64,000 nt of DNA, from contig JACONQ010000020.1 of the NCBI GenBank assembly GCA_014281115.1, positions 1,302,001 through 1,366,000 of the forward strand, given 5' to 3'. The position numbers were made by a program, and so were the translations under genes. The notes under the pieces are model-generated. The model did no database searches and was not told where the DNA came from. It saw only the letters and a list, made by a program, of their open reading frames with translations. This stretch comes from Laburnicola sp. R22_1. Lineage: Eukaryota; Ascomycota; Dothideomycetes; Pleosporales; Didymosphaeriaceae. How positions within the stretch are numbered: position 1 is the stretch's first letter; each line of letters starts with the position of its first letter. Positions 1-11,386 of the stretch are shown here, in pieces.

Positions 1-3000
1 TTTACTTTAGGCTATTTAGAGGTATAGTTCCTAGTAATAACTATAAATTTCTTTCTGTCTTTGCTTCTAGGCATGTATACTACATCTACTATAACCTATC
101 TTTAAATTATATCCATTCTCTATATAGGGTGTAGCTTCTCTACCACCCTTTTAGTAGAATGCGCCTAATATTTAGCACAAGTCTTAATATATTTCTTAAT
201 ACTCTAATATAGATTTGGCTAGTAGTAATATACTATAATCTTTCTCTAGGTGCCTTCTTATTCTTAATAGCCTAATTTCTTATAAAGTTGTTATAAAATG
301 TCTCTCTATTAGACTAGATTGTCCACAACTCTGCGCAGCAGCCTATTTTCTATAGTTTAATACTATAGTATGTCTCTTATAACCCTATACTTCTAAGCTT
401 ATAGTCTAATATATCTTTAGTTTTTCTTAAATAGGCCTTTAGGCATAGTTAGAGTTGTAAGCCAGGTTATAATATTATAAAAGTGTTTAGTGCACAGGTT
501 AGAGGAAATTTTAGGCAGGTTGTTTGTGACAGGCTTTATATATTTTATTTCTACTTTAGCCTCCTTATCTATAGTAGAGAATGCAATAATAATATGCCCT
601 AAATACTTCTTAATAAAGTTCTTAACATCTTCTTCTAGCTATTTAGAAGGGACCTAACCCTTTTACTATTCGCGTCTTAAAAGCGCATTAGCGACTATAT
701 TCTTGCGCCCTAAAATGTAGTAGATATTAAACTTCTAGAGTGTTAGAAGTGCTAACTAGCAAGTTATTAAAGCCCCTAGTAAGTTAGTTACGCTACAATT
801 TAGCTAGGCAATTAAGGTGCAAAAGTTAGTTTTTATAACAAAGTATATTCTGTAGATTTAGGGTTAAAACTTTTTAAGCATAAGAAGAAGGGCTTTGCAC
901 TTATACTTTCCTAAATTCTAGTTATATTTGCTCTAAAACTAAATACCTAATTTAAACCACACTAGATAAAAAAGACTATCTAGTCTATATTGCTGCATTA
1001 TAGCTTCCTATTCGATTTTACTACCATCTACTAAAATTATCACTTTTTATAATAGCTCTAAGTAGTTAATAGATACTAATGCTAGGATAGAAGTTATACT
1101 CTTCTTTAATTACTATATTACTACATTTTCTATAATTTCCTAGTAAAACTCTACACCCTTATATAGTAGTATAAATAGTAGTGTAATAATCTTTGCAAAG
1201 TTTTTAATCTAGATTTAATAGTATACATAAACTCTAAGAAATATTTAGACATCTTTAGCATAGTTATAAGATAGCCATTTAATAATCTTAGTTACTTTCT
1301 TTTAGAATAGGTGTTAACCATTCTTATTAAACACATAGTTAACTATATTTATAGTAGCATAGCCCTAGTTAGACTTCTTACCTAACGCAGTAATACCTGC
1401 CAGTTCTATATTCGCTAGAACCTAATTAAGATTTATAAGGTATTCTACGACATATTTATAGATTTCTTTTTTAAGCATCTCTCTATTATAGTTAGTCTTT
1501 AGGTCCTTTACTATAATGTCATCTATATAAGGCATACAATAAGAAAGAATCTAGTTATAAAAAATCTTTATAATAATCCACATAAACTTAACCATAGAAT
1601 TAGTTGTTCCTATAGGCAACGTGCACTACTAGACAAGTCCCAAAGGCGTATAGAATATAGTTATAGCGCGGGAAAGTTTATAAAGGGTCGCTTAGTCATA
1701 TCTAGAAATAAGATTAATAAGGAACATTATAAGACAACTAGCAAACTCTTCTAAGAACTTATTAGGGTTTAGGGAAAGATTGCCATCTTAGACTATAATG
1801 CTATTAATGCGTTAGGCGTTATTAATTAGTTAGTATCCTTTGTTCTTCTTCTTAACTAAAAACTATAGATTATAATATAGACTTCTACTATACTCTAACA
1901 CGCCCTAATTAAGTCTCTACTACACTATATTAATAACCACATCCCTAAGTTTCTAAGGAACTAGAAAGTGCAATTCCTTCTAAGCGATATAGTTAACTAT
2001 GTAGATCTTAACTAGTGAAGCCATATTAGAATACACTCGCTCCAACTTAGTAAATTTAAAAGACAGGGCTAGTTTCCTTTAATATAAAACTTCTAGCAAT
2101 ATATCTCTTTCCTAAGGCAAGAAATCTAGGCTAACCTTTATTTCCGCAATCCGTTCTAGTGTTAACTAATTGCCTCTTAGAAATTCCGCCTACTAGTTAA
2201 GGAGATATTTGTTGAATGGCTAAGGCCTAGTGTTAGTCCTCTTTCGCTTTTTTATAGCCTCCTGCTTCTAGTCTAACTAGCCCTTAATATTCTAAGACTT
2301 AACGTCTAAGTTATGCATAGAGTTAACCTTCTTATTCTTAGTCTTATATATAGTGTTTACTTTAAAAGCCATTCTAGTTCTATTAATTATCTTTATCTAT
2401 TCTGCCCAAAACGCGTCGCTCTTAACTCTTATTGCCTTTTTAGACTCTATCTACATAGTTAGAGCCTAAAGGATCTTATTAACTTCTTTGTCACAGCCTA
2501 GTAAATTAATAACTAGAAGTTCTTAGTTATCTTAAATAACAATGCCACTATTTATATGCCTCCTAATCGTACCTTAATTAGCGTAGTAGATAAAATCCTT
2601 ATTAGCGTCCCATATAAGCTATTTATCTCTATCCGCGATTTCCTCTTCGCAAGTTAGTACTGCCTAATTTAGCGCCTACTTCTAGGCCCTTAGCCCCAAT
2701 TCCTACTTAAGCTTAATATTAGCCTTACTTATTATTAATATTAACCTATAGTAAAGCCACTACTCTAAAACTATATTAGCGCTAAGTTCTAGATATTCTA
2801 GGTGCTTAGAAACGCTAGCCCTGGCTACTACGTTCCCTTAAAGTTTTCTGTTACTTTAGTAATAATTACGCCTCTTAGGTTAAATAGGTTAGCGTAAGTA
2901 ACTACAAATTATATAGAGTAGAGCTCCTTATTATCTTACAGCTTATAGTAGGTCTTGCCATTATTCTTATAGGAGAATTCCGCCTTTGCGTCTACTAAGA

Positions 3001-4560
3001 ACAGATTTCCTAGGATAATAGCGCTAGATAAGGACCTAATAATAAATAGCGTTATTATAATAATAATCTAACCCACCCTAATTAGGGCTTAAAACATAAC
3101 ACCTTAGAAATCCTTATAATTACTATTTATAGTCATTAGTTTTATGCTCTATAATTAAGGTAGCAGAGATATAATCTAGAGGCCTATAGCTTTAGTAGTG
3201 CTAAGTGTTTAATTCCGTACCTGTGTTAAGTAAGACACTTATCTAATACTTATTAATCTGGTATATTACTTAGGAATAGTCTCTTTTTATATATTCAACC
3301 CCTAATTCTCTCTTAAGATTCTTCCTATTAGTAGTAGTTATAGTTAGTATCGCTTTGCCAAACTATGCCTTTGCAATTAATGCGCCTATACTAGCTACTT
3401 AGTTTACCTATAGTAGTGCTTAAGATAAATTTAGTTTATAAGGCCCATAGTAAGTAACCATTCTATTCTTAAGCTTAACTAACATCTATTCAGGAACTTA
3501 GATTCTAGAGATAGGTGCGTAATTAGTGTGTCTAGCGTCTAAGTCTTTATTAGTTACTTCCTCTATAGTAGCGACTAGTGTCCACAGCTAGTGTAGGTCC
3601 CCTTCGCTAAAAGCGTCCTTAAACATCGCCTTTTTAACTCCTAGTATATTGCTAAGTACTTCTTAGACTATTAGGCTAACTCTAGCGTTTATTACTTAGG
3701 ACAGCATATCTTTAGAACTATCCACTAGGACATTAACTAGTTTTATTTTCTTTTTAGCTACAGAGATCTCCTTTTTTCGGGTTAGACCTAAGATATTGTT
3801 AGGCCCACGCATCTTTACATCTTCTATGCCTTCTATTAGGAAATATTATTCTAAAAAAGACACCCGCTTTATTTTTCTTCTATCCTTCTTATTATTGTCC
3901 TTCCTCCCACAAACCGTAGGGATGCCTTATTTAAAAACTTTAATATTCGCGATTATCTCTACCTTTAGTAATTCTCTAAGACTTAGTTAGGTTATTAGGG
4001 CATTTAAGCTCGCGGCTTATAGTTCGTATAGTAAATTTAGGAATTAAATCATCGCTAGTGTGTCTTTGTCTAGAATAGCTTACTCCCTCTAAGCCGCTTT
4101 AAATTCCTCTTTAGAGAGAAGACTAAGTGCTATTATCTTATTAAACGCAAACTAGCTGCTGTTAGCTTCTATAACTAATCCTACCTAGTAAGTTATCACT
4201 ATTATTGCAGCTCCCCAACTCTAAGATATCTATAGGGCCTCCTCTATTAATCTATCTATCTGCTACTTATTCCGTACCAGGCGGATTAGCATTTGGTTCT
4301 GCTTGCCCCTAGCGCCAATATATTAGATTTCGCCCTAATTATTGTTTAGTTAGCCTTACTAGACCCTTCGCAATTCTGTGTTATAGTACACCTATCTATT
4401 ATTCTTAAGTAAATTTTTCTCCTCGCATTTCCTATTCGCAATAATATAGTTCTTACCGCATCTAAAGTATTCTTTAAAATAGTTGTCTTCTTACTATATT
4501 AGGTCTATTACTGCCGCAGCCTGTCAGATTTGATAGTGTTCTGTCACTTTAAGATAATAT
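1..4560 (-). mobile_element. Decayed Ty3/gypsy retrotransposon, RIP-damaged, cut by window edge
   Basis: Reverse-strand translation recovers pol landmarks in retroviral order, going from high to low coordinates. A protease-like stretch with a TG-T/A-E core (LLNTGTELN) lies near 3205-3240, a reverse transcriptase core YIDDIIV near 1516-1536, and the end of RNase H (a GRKNIVANALLRRE-like match to the usual VADALSR signature) near 670-720. Integrase should follow towards position 1 and beyond. A weak zinc-knuckle-like C-x2-C stretch is near 4440-4480. All frames are riddled with TAG/TAA and CA/TG dinucleotides are scarce, as expected after RIP. No LTR was identified, so the right boundary is approximate. 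The element cannot encode working protein. Confidence 0.75.
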
Positions 4561-4597
4561 ATTAATGAGAATTGATGACTGTGATGATTTTTTATTG

Positions 4598-4757
4598 TGA
4601 TGGAGAAGCCCAGCTATCGCGAGAAGTTTCTATCTATGCTAAGGCCCTTGTACTATCTAGGATAGTACAGGGGCAATGCAAAACAGTAGTGCGCCAGCCT
4701 CCTCAGTGTATTTCACAGAGATTATCACTGGAATGCACAGTGACCGTCTATCTGACA
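4598..4757 (-). repeat. copia-A LTR (left copy, internally deleted)
   Basis: Matches the right copy at 9591-9810 through the block around TAGTACAGGGGC and the block GCGCCAGCCTCCTCAGTGTATT, and both end in CTATCTGACA. About 60 bp in the middle (the CACAGTGATTTACACTG region of the right copy) are missing here. The outer start is uncertain by 2-3 bases. Confidence 0.85.
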
Positions 4758-4817
4758 CACCCCCTCAGCTTGGAGCCATCCTAAGCTGGACCCAATTCTT
4801 CGCAGCTGTACTATTGC

Positions 4818-7800
4818 TTATAGTCCAAAAGCTTCCATCCTTTGTTCTAATTCGTCCAGGTCGACCTCGTGGTTGGTGATCCTACCCTTGACGTCTTCAA
4901 GTCCGAGTTGATTTACGAACTTGGCCCATTTTCTAGCTGGCAGAGCCTTTGCAAGGCCATCTGCTGCTATTTCTTCTAATTGTTGGTATTGGATTTTAAT
5001 AGCTCTACGAGCTACTTCTTGTCGAAGCCAATGATTGTGTATATCGACGTGCCTGAGCTTAGTCTGTAACTTGGCGATTTCTTCGGTAACGAGTCGAATA
5101 GTTTGTTGATTATCGCAGTTGATAGTGATTGTTGATGGGGAGAGTTTGATCTTAAGTTCAGTGATTAACTGAGAGGTAAAGAGTGCCTCTTTTGCAACTT
5201 GTGAAAGGGCTAGCAACTTAGCTTTAGTTGTTGAGGTGGTGACTGTGTCTTGCTTGCTCGCCTTCTAGGCAACAAGACCACTAAACAGCTTGATGATGTA
5301 TCCTTGTGAGCTCTTTCTATTGAGGGTGTTGTTGGCGAACGAGGCATCGCTAGCAACCTCATAAGTGTCTGCTCCTCCAAAGCGTAGCCCTAATGATTGG
5401 GTGGAGGACAGGTAAAGCAGTACGCGGTCGGCGGCGTTGTGATGCTCCTCGCTGGGATTTGATAGGAATCGCGATAATTGAGAGCTTGCGAATGCGATAT
5501 TAGGGCGTGTGGTTACTGCGGCGTAAAGGATTGATCTAATCTTTCGCTAGTATTAATTAATCTCAGCCTTTATAGCGAGTTCTTCTTAGGGTAGCAGTTT
5601 GACTGCGGACATTGGGGTATCGTGTTTAAGGTCGCGTTGGTTGATTAGGCGACTGATCTTGTCTATATAGGACGCCTAGGACAGCCAGAGTTGCCTGTTT
5701 ATATGGTCTCTGACGATTTCAATCCCTAGAAACCACTAAAGATCATTACTACTAGTGAGGATGAACTGTATACTTATCTTTTCTATTACTGCGTTAGCAG
5801 CGTGTTTCTGATCTTTAGAGTAGGCGACGATGAGGTCGTCTACATAGAAGAAGATGATAATGCTGTCTTTGATTATATAGCAAGGCTTATAAGGGACTGT
5901 AGTAAAACTAAGATCCCTAAGAGCGCTAGTAAATTCTCTCTGCCACAGCAGTGGTGAGATTTGAAGACTATACAGTGCCTTGTGCAACTGTAGGATAGTG
6001 CCAGGTTGTGTATAACCTCGCGGCATTCTTATGTAGAGTTCTCTGTCCAGATTCGCATGGACGAAAGCGTTGGTGACGTTGTACTGGCTGAGCTCTAGGT
6101 CGTATCGAGCTGCTATGGACACAATCAGGCGAAATGATCGTCCTGCGAGGGTTACAGCATAGGTGTCTTGAGTAGTAAGGTGGCGTTGTTAATCTCTGCG
6201 CACTACTAACCTAGCCTTGCACTTCTAAAATTAATAATGTTTATCAAGTTTATAAGTATACACCCACATACAATTAAGGATTTGGTGGCCGCGTGATCGC
6301 ACTGGGGTAATGGACACCTCACTCCAAGACTTTATTTCCTTGTGGCTTTGTAGGTGTACCTGCTCAGCCTCCTTCCATATGTTGAATAGCGGGTGATTGT
6401 CTATCTGTGTTCCGCTAGATAGAGGTTCTAGTAATTGACTTTAGTGGGGTTTCTGTCCTATTGCGAGCATGCGATTGAATTAAGCTTTGTCAAGCGGCTT
6501 CCCCTTATACTTGCCTCTGCTTCCTGCTTGTGTACCTGCTAGGAAAGCGGCTGCCCATAGCACAGCGCGTTAATCTGGCTGTGGTAATCTAATAGGTAAC
6601 TGGTCGTGTTGATCGTGTTTAAAGCTTGCTATTAATTATAGAAGGATTCAGTGTTTTCTTGCTTAGGTAGTGAAGGTGGCAACTCTACTAATTGGGTCCA
6701 TACAGCAATCTCTTCAGTAGTGCTGTGCATGAGGTTGTCTAACAGGTCCTCTATTTTACCTGAGAACACCTTATCTTTGTCAAAGATGACGTCGCGTGTA
6801 CTAATGACTTTGTTGAGTGGTGGGATCTATATCCTCCAGATGTTTGATGATTAGTAGCCCACTAGGTATCCAACCCATGCCTTCGGGTCTAACCTTTAGA
6901 GCTTGCTCTTGCCGCGTTTAGTATTGTTAGTCAAGGCGAAGGCTTTACAGCCATAGGCCCTAAGGTGAGCCTGGTTTGGTTTCTTTGGTTAAGTGACAAT
7001 GCCGTTTTGGAAAGCAACCATTGTAAAGAATACTTCGTGTGGTGATCGCCATTAGTTAGCGTAGTTCGGAGTTCGATTGTATAGGTATACAGCCGCTCGT
7101 GTGATTTCTAGCCATAGGTTGAAAGGGAGATTGGCGTCAAGTCGCATTGCACGACCCTTCTCCTTAATTACACCCCCTAAGCGTTCAGCTCCTCCATTTT
7201 TGAGCTTGGGTATCAGGTGCTAAAGGCTCAATAACAATACCTTTACTAACGCACCACCTATGAACGTCTTGTTTAACTGAAAAGATCTCATTGTCGGATT
7301 CGATGACCTTGACTGTTATATTGAATTGTACTTTTATGAATAGTACAAATTCCTTTAGCAACTTAATAATTGTTCGTGCTGGTTGATTGTCTTTGAAGTA
7401 GAAATCCCAAGCTATGCCTGAGAATCGATTGGTAATAAGCATCTGGCTTTTCTCGCTAGTGAAGCTCTGATCTTCATAATTGTGAAAGTCTATAGCGACT
7501 CTCTCGCCAGGACTGTCGTTAATTTGCCTAGGTTGTTGTCTAATTTGTCGCTTAAGCTTTAATCTGCCGCAGGCGTCGTATTAGACTGTAGTAAGTCCTT
7601 TAAGGCGCACCCCCTTACAGTAATTTATAGTGTGTTCTAGTGCCTAAGGACCTGGGTGGCCTAGTTGTTTATGCTATGTAATAGCGTCTGCCTTCTGCGC
7701 ACCTCATGCGGTGCGCGTTGTGATTTTGTGTGTGGCATACGTACTATTATGTATAGTACAATTTTGTTCGGGCATGTATTCTAGTACCTATTAACTATAG

Positions 7801-9476
7801 AGTTCTTAAAGGTTAGCCAGGACTGTATTGTCCCTTCTTTTAATTGTTGTTGGATCTGCCTTTGTGTCCCACTAGAGGCCTTGCCTGCGGAGTAATTAGA
7901 AGGACACAAGATTGCATAGCAGATCAGGGCAGTAGGCGATGTTGTCTAGCCTTAGTACCCTATTTCCGTGTACGCTCTTAACGTGTAGATAGACACTCCC
8001 ATATCCCCTTATCCAAACTTGTGATGATCCCGCCCATATAAAGTCTCCTAGCGACGGTGGTCGCATTGTGACGAAACGGTCGATATTGTTAAAGATGTGG
8101 CATGTTGTGCTAGAATCGAGGATCGCGGAGTAACGTAGTGGATAGGTATTTAGGTCTAAGTAGTAGGAAGATGCGATAGCATTGAAGCTCGCTGAGAGGA
8201 CAGTGATTTGTCTGCTATCTAGTTATTTATCGTCAGTAACCTTAGTAATTCGGGTTGGAGTAGGAGTATGCGATAGTTTGATTCTAGGTGTTTAAGACCT
8301 TAGTCTTTTCACCTTCCTTATCTCCTCTTATAGATCTGAATTATTTTAGATCCTGTATTGTACTATGTCTGTAAAGCCAGGTTGTGGCCTAAACCACTCT
8401 AGTGCATAATCTAGGTATGCGTAGAAGCAGTCTTTTAGACTATGCCTTTGTCTATAAGTAGGGCATTTTCTGTCTTTAACTGCCGTTGTATCCTCTATTA
8501 AGGACTGCTTAGATATAGTACTTTAACCAAAGGATCGTTTTTGTTAAGGTCTCCCCTGTCCACGTTGGTTATTCGTAGAAGATGGCGCGTCTTTAGCAGC
8601 GTGAGAGGCGTCCCTATTAGTGCCCAGGGTGGATGCACCACTAGCAGCAAGAGATGGCTCACTAGCAGCAAAGGCGCCCCTATGCTATTTGCCCTTAATT
8701 AGGTGGAGTATTGCTATATGTTCTTAGAAGCGTTTTATTATCTCCTTCCTTGTTATATCTGCGTCTCGGCGTCCAGTTTCTTGAAAGGACACGCTCTAGG
8801 TAGGGGCAGCCTTTATAATCGCAGTCAGGAAGTCCTTTATAGTATTATAGATTAATTGTACTTTAGCAACATTGTTCGTCTCTGCTTCTGTAGCTGCCTG
8901 ATTATACTTAGTTAGCCAGGTATCCCAGTTTGAGGGTTGTCTTATTGGCTTAAGAGCCTGTAGGTATTGTGCTCTTGCCCTATCCCGCTCGTCTTCCTTA
9001 TTAACGCCTACTGTCTGCGTTAGAGATTTAATCTATTTTCAGATCTGCTCTCTAGGCTTACAGCAGTTACGTTGCAGGTGTTGCGACACAGTAGATTGGA
9101 TATAGATAACCACTTTCTTAAGACTTATTCTCTCTTCTTAGTATTCTTTGTCCTTAATCTTGTAGTCCTTAAGCTATATCTTATAGAACTTAATGTCCTC
9201 TTTATATGCCTTAAGGCCTGAGTTTGATAGCTCTAATAGGCGTGTTGGAGGGTTCTGTTGATTGTCGTCGTTTACGCGGATAATCGGCTGGTAACTCGCT
9301 ATTTCTGGCGGCGACAGCGGTGTTAGCTTTTCGCGTGGGAGTTTGGCTCCGTCTGGATTAATAATGGGCCATATATCTATTGGCTCGCATCGCGCTTTTA
9401 GCTGCTGCAGCCATGGTGTATAGTTGGTGTAATTAGTCAACACGATCGTTGAGTCGCGGAGCGTTGACAGCGACAT
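4818..9476 (-). pseudogene. copia-A gag-pol polyprotein, broken
   Basis: The reading begins at the ATG at 9474-9476 with a copia Gag N-terminus (NYTPWLQQLKARCEPIDIWP). An integrase core fragment lies at 7185-7442. Reverse transcriptase lies at 5736-6122 with an intact FFYVDDLIVAY catalytic core near 5820-5855 and the upstream LHKALYSLQ motif. RNase H lies at 4818-5216, with the acidic residue of NCDNQQT, the RHVDIHNHWLRQEV region and the closing ADGLAKALPARK. Stops between these blocks are mostly TAG/TAA at Gln and Trp positions, plus some indels. A functional copy would be one polyprotein of roughly 1,300-1,500 residues. This copy is dead, although several domains keep long open stretches. 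Confidence 0.88.
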
Positions 9477-9590
9477 TGTCTTTTCTTAGGGTCGATTGAG
9501 GCAGTGAGACTCTTAATTGTCAAATATACGGGTATTCTTGATGAGTTGAGATGGAAAAGTGGTGGGTTGATTGATTGATTGTGTGTGTTC

Positions 9591-9810
9591 TGTTCGGAGA
9601 AGCTCGGCTACCGCGAGAAGTAACTATCTAGTACTAAGCCGCACTAGTACTATTTAGAATAGTACAGGGGCAGTGTAAAATAGTAGTGCGCCAGCCTCCT
9701 CAGTGTATTTCACAGTGAAATCACAGTGATTTACACTGATTACCACTGTAAGGGGCCATATGATCGTACACACCTACCCACTGGATTTCACAGTGACTGT
9801 CTATCTGACA
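9591..9810 (-). repeat. copia-A LTR (right copy, 220 bp)
   Basis: Begins TGTTCGGAGAAG and ends CTATCTGACA. Being upstream of gag on the reverse strand it is the 5' LTR of the element. It contains short alternating CACAGTGA/TCACTGTG words that can fold. Its last base directly abuts the MITE that begins at 9811. Confidence 0.85.
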
Positions 9811-10317
9811 TTCCGCCACACCACTACTTGGCGTAATAATTTCCCATCTACCACTGTTTCGAATACACTACCACACACGTGACCTCAGCCCATAAAATAT
9901 TTCAAATACCACTGTTTCTATCCCACATACCACAACCCCCATCCTAAATGCCACCATTCTGTTAGTGGGCTTCGCGCCTCCCCTAGACGCTCTTAGGTAG
10001 TAGACAAAAGTAGCAAATTAAAAGGGATAGGTCAAAGTCTATATTATAAGGTTGTTATTTTAGTGTTGTGTAGTAGGGTACTCACGAAACACCATAGGCT
10101 GTTAGCCGCCTAGCTTACAGGGGACAACCGCCCATTAGCTAGGGGTCAACCGCCTATTAGCGCGGGGCCGCTAAATTTTATTAGGTTAGAATTAGTGGCA
10201 TTTAGGATAGAAAAAGTGGCATTTGTGCAATTTTATAAGATAACGTTACGTGTGTAGGAGTGTATTTAATATAGTGGTAGATGGGAAATTATTACGCTAA
10301 GCAATAGTGTGGCGGAA
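9811..10317. mobile_element. Fold-back MITE with about 120-bp inverted ends
   Basis: The first bases (TTCCGCCACACCACTACTTG) are the inverse of the last bases (CTAAGCAATAGTGTGGCGGAA). The match continues inward through TAATTTCCCATCTACCACT and on to CTATCC-ACATACCAC for about 120 bp per arm, with many transitions. No coding sequence lies between the arms. The centre has two imperfect copies of a CAACCGCC-(C/T)ATTAGC-GGGG unit. No target duplication could be made out; the left end touches the copia-A LTR exactly. Confidence 0.8.
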
Positions 10318-10789
10318 ATTTGCTGTTTGTCTCGGCGGGCCACACGCTAGCTAACTTAGCAATCGCGTCCCACTATATGTGAGCGATTAGAAGTAAAGAA
10401 AAGAGTGTCTAAGGTAAATATAGCCCTCTCTTAACACTACAAATACGCTATTAGGCAGTGTATTACTAAACACATTATAGTTAAAGTAGATAAAAAAAGA
10501 TTACTAACTCTTAGATATAGAAGTGTTTGCCAGACTAGCACTAGGCAGCCTCCCTTGTGTTGCTAAAGAACGCCACTCCCTATTCAGATGGATTATATGG
10601 AACATAGTACACGTAATAATTAACTAATTAGTGCGCCCTAGCTTTAACGTGCATTAGTGCCAAGTCGTATAATAATAAGCGCCCCAGCGTTAAATAATAG
10701 GCATCCGCCAACTCGCATACCCATAATAATAGTCTTAAGAAGTCCTTGTATACCTTAGTACAATCGCATCAGCACGTAGGTTGCTTCTG
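10318..10789. other. Unassigned AT-rich spacer
   Basis: No gene, inverted repeat or recognisable protein match was seen. In-frame stops are dense in all frames. It may hold the lost 5' end of the PD-(D/E)XK-like pseudogene that begins to be readable at about 10790. Confidence 0.4.
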
Positions 10790-11131
10790 CGCCTAAATTC
10801 TGTCTTCCGCTTACTTCTCCACCTAACAACCACTCAAAGCCGCGTCCTCCTCTCTTAAAGCGAAAGCGCGCCATATCCCTCCCCGCGAACACGCCCGCCT
10901 CTAGCTCATATCGCAGCAACAGCCTAAAGCGGCGAAGGACTAATAATACTAATAACGTTTAGCCTAAATAAAGCGCGTCGCAGCTTAGAAGTAAAACTTT
11001 ACTAGCTTTAAACTAAAGGAATATATTTAGCCCTTCTGCTAGTTATGTTTCCTTAAGTCTAAAATGTTTATTAAGCCCAACACGCCAGACGCCAATTATA
11101 CTAAGAAGTGCATACCCGCCAGTGCTAGTAG

Positions 11132-11300
11132 TGTAAGCAGCCTAGAGCTATGTCACATGACGACATTAGTCTCATGAGTCAGCTCGCCTACTATATACGA
11201 GCCTCTGATCACTCCATGTACGATACACAGGCATATACACATCTGAACACAGATACTTCTATGATATACACTTTCTACACATACTACCTAACTGCTTACA
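11132..11300 (+). repeat. copia-B 5' LTR
   Basis: 169 bp, begins TGTAAGCAGCCTAGAG, ends CTAACTGCTTACA. It differs from the 3' copy at nine positions, all transitions. At seven of them the 3' copy carries T or A where this copy has C or G. Confidence 0.92.
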
Positions 11301-11386
11301 GTTATGAGCCTGGCCTAATCCGCACTTATATACATACATTAACTCCCTACCTACCTATCCGTTAATCAAGCCTACTCTATCTTGCC

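Larger units (their letters stand above)
4598..9810 (-). mobile_element. Ty1/copia retrotransposon copia-A, full length, decayed
   Basis: Two direct repeats with TG...CA ends bound a copia-type gag-pol on the reverse strand. A purine-rich tract (GCTGAGGGGG on the reverse strand) sits directly inside the LTR at 4758-4775, where a polypurine tract belongs. Domain order integrase, reverse transcriptase, RNase H identifies Ty1/copia rather than gypsy. No target-site duplication is visible: the sequence left of the left LTR and right of the right LTR do not match. That may mean inter-element recombination or a damaged edge. Damage is moderate compared with the AT-rich blocks. Confidence 0.9.

Noticed and set aside
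9601..9810. CACAGTGA/TCACTGTG words as an operator array
   Set aside because: They lie within the copia-A LTR and are explained by LTR structure.
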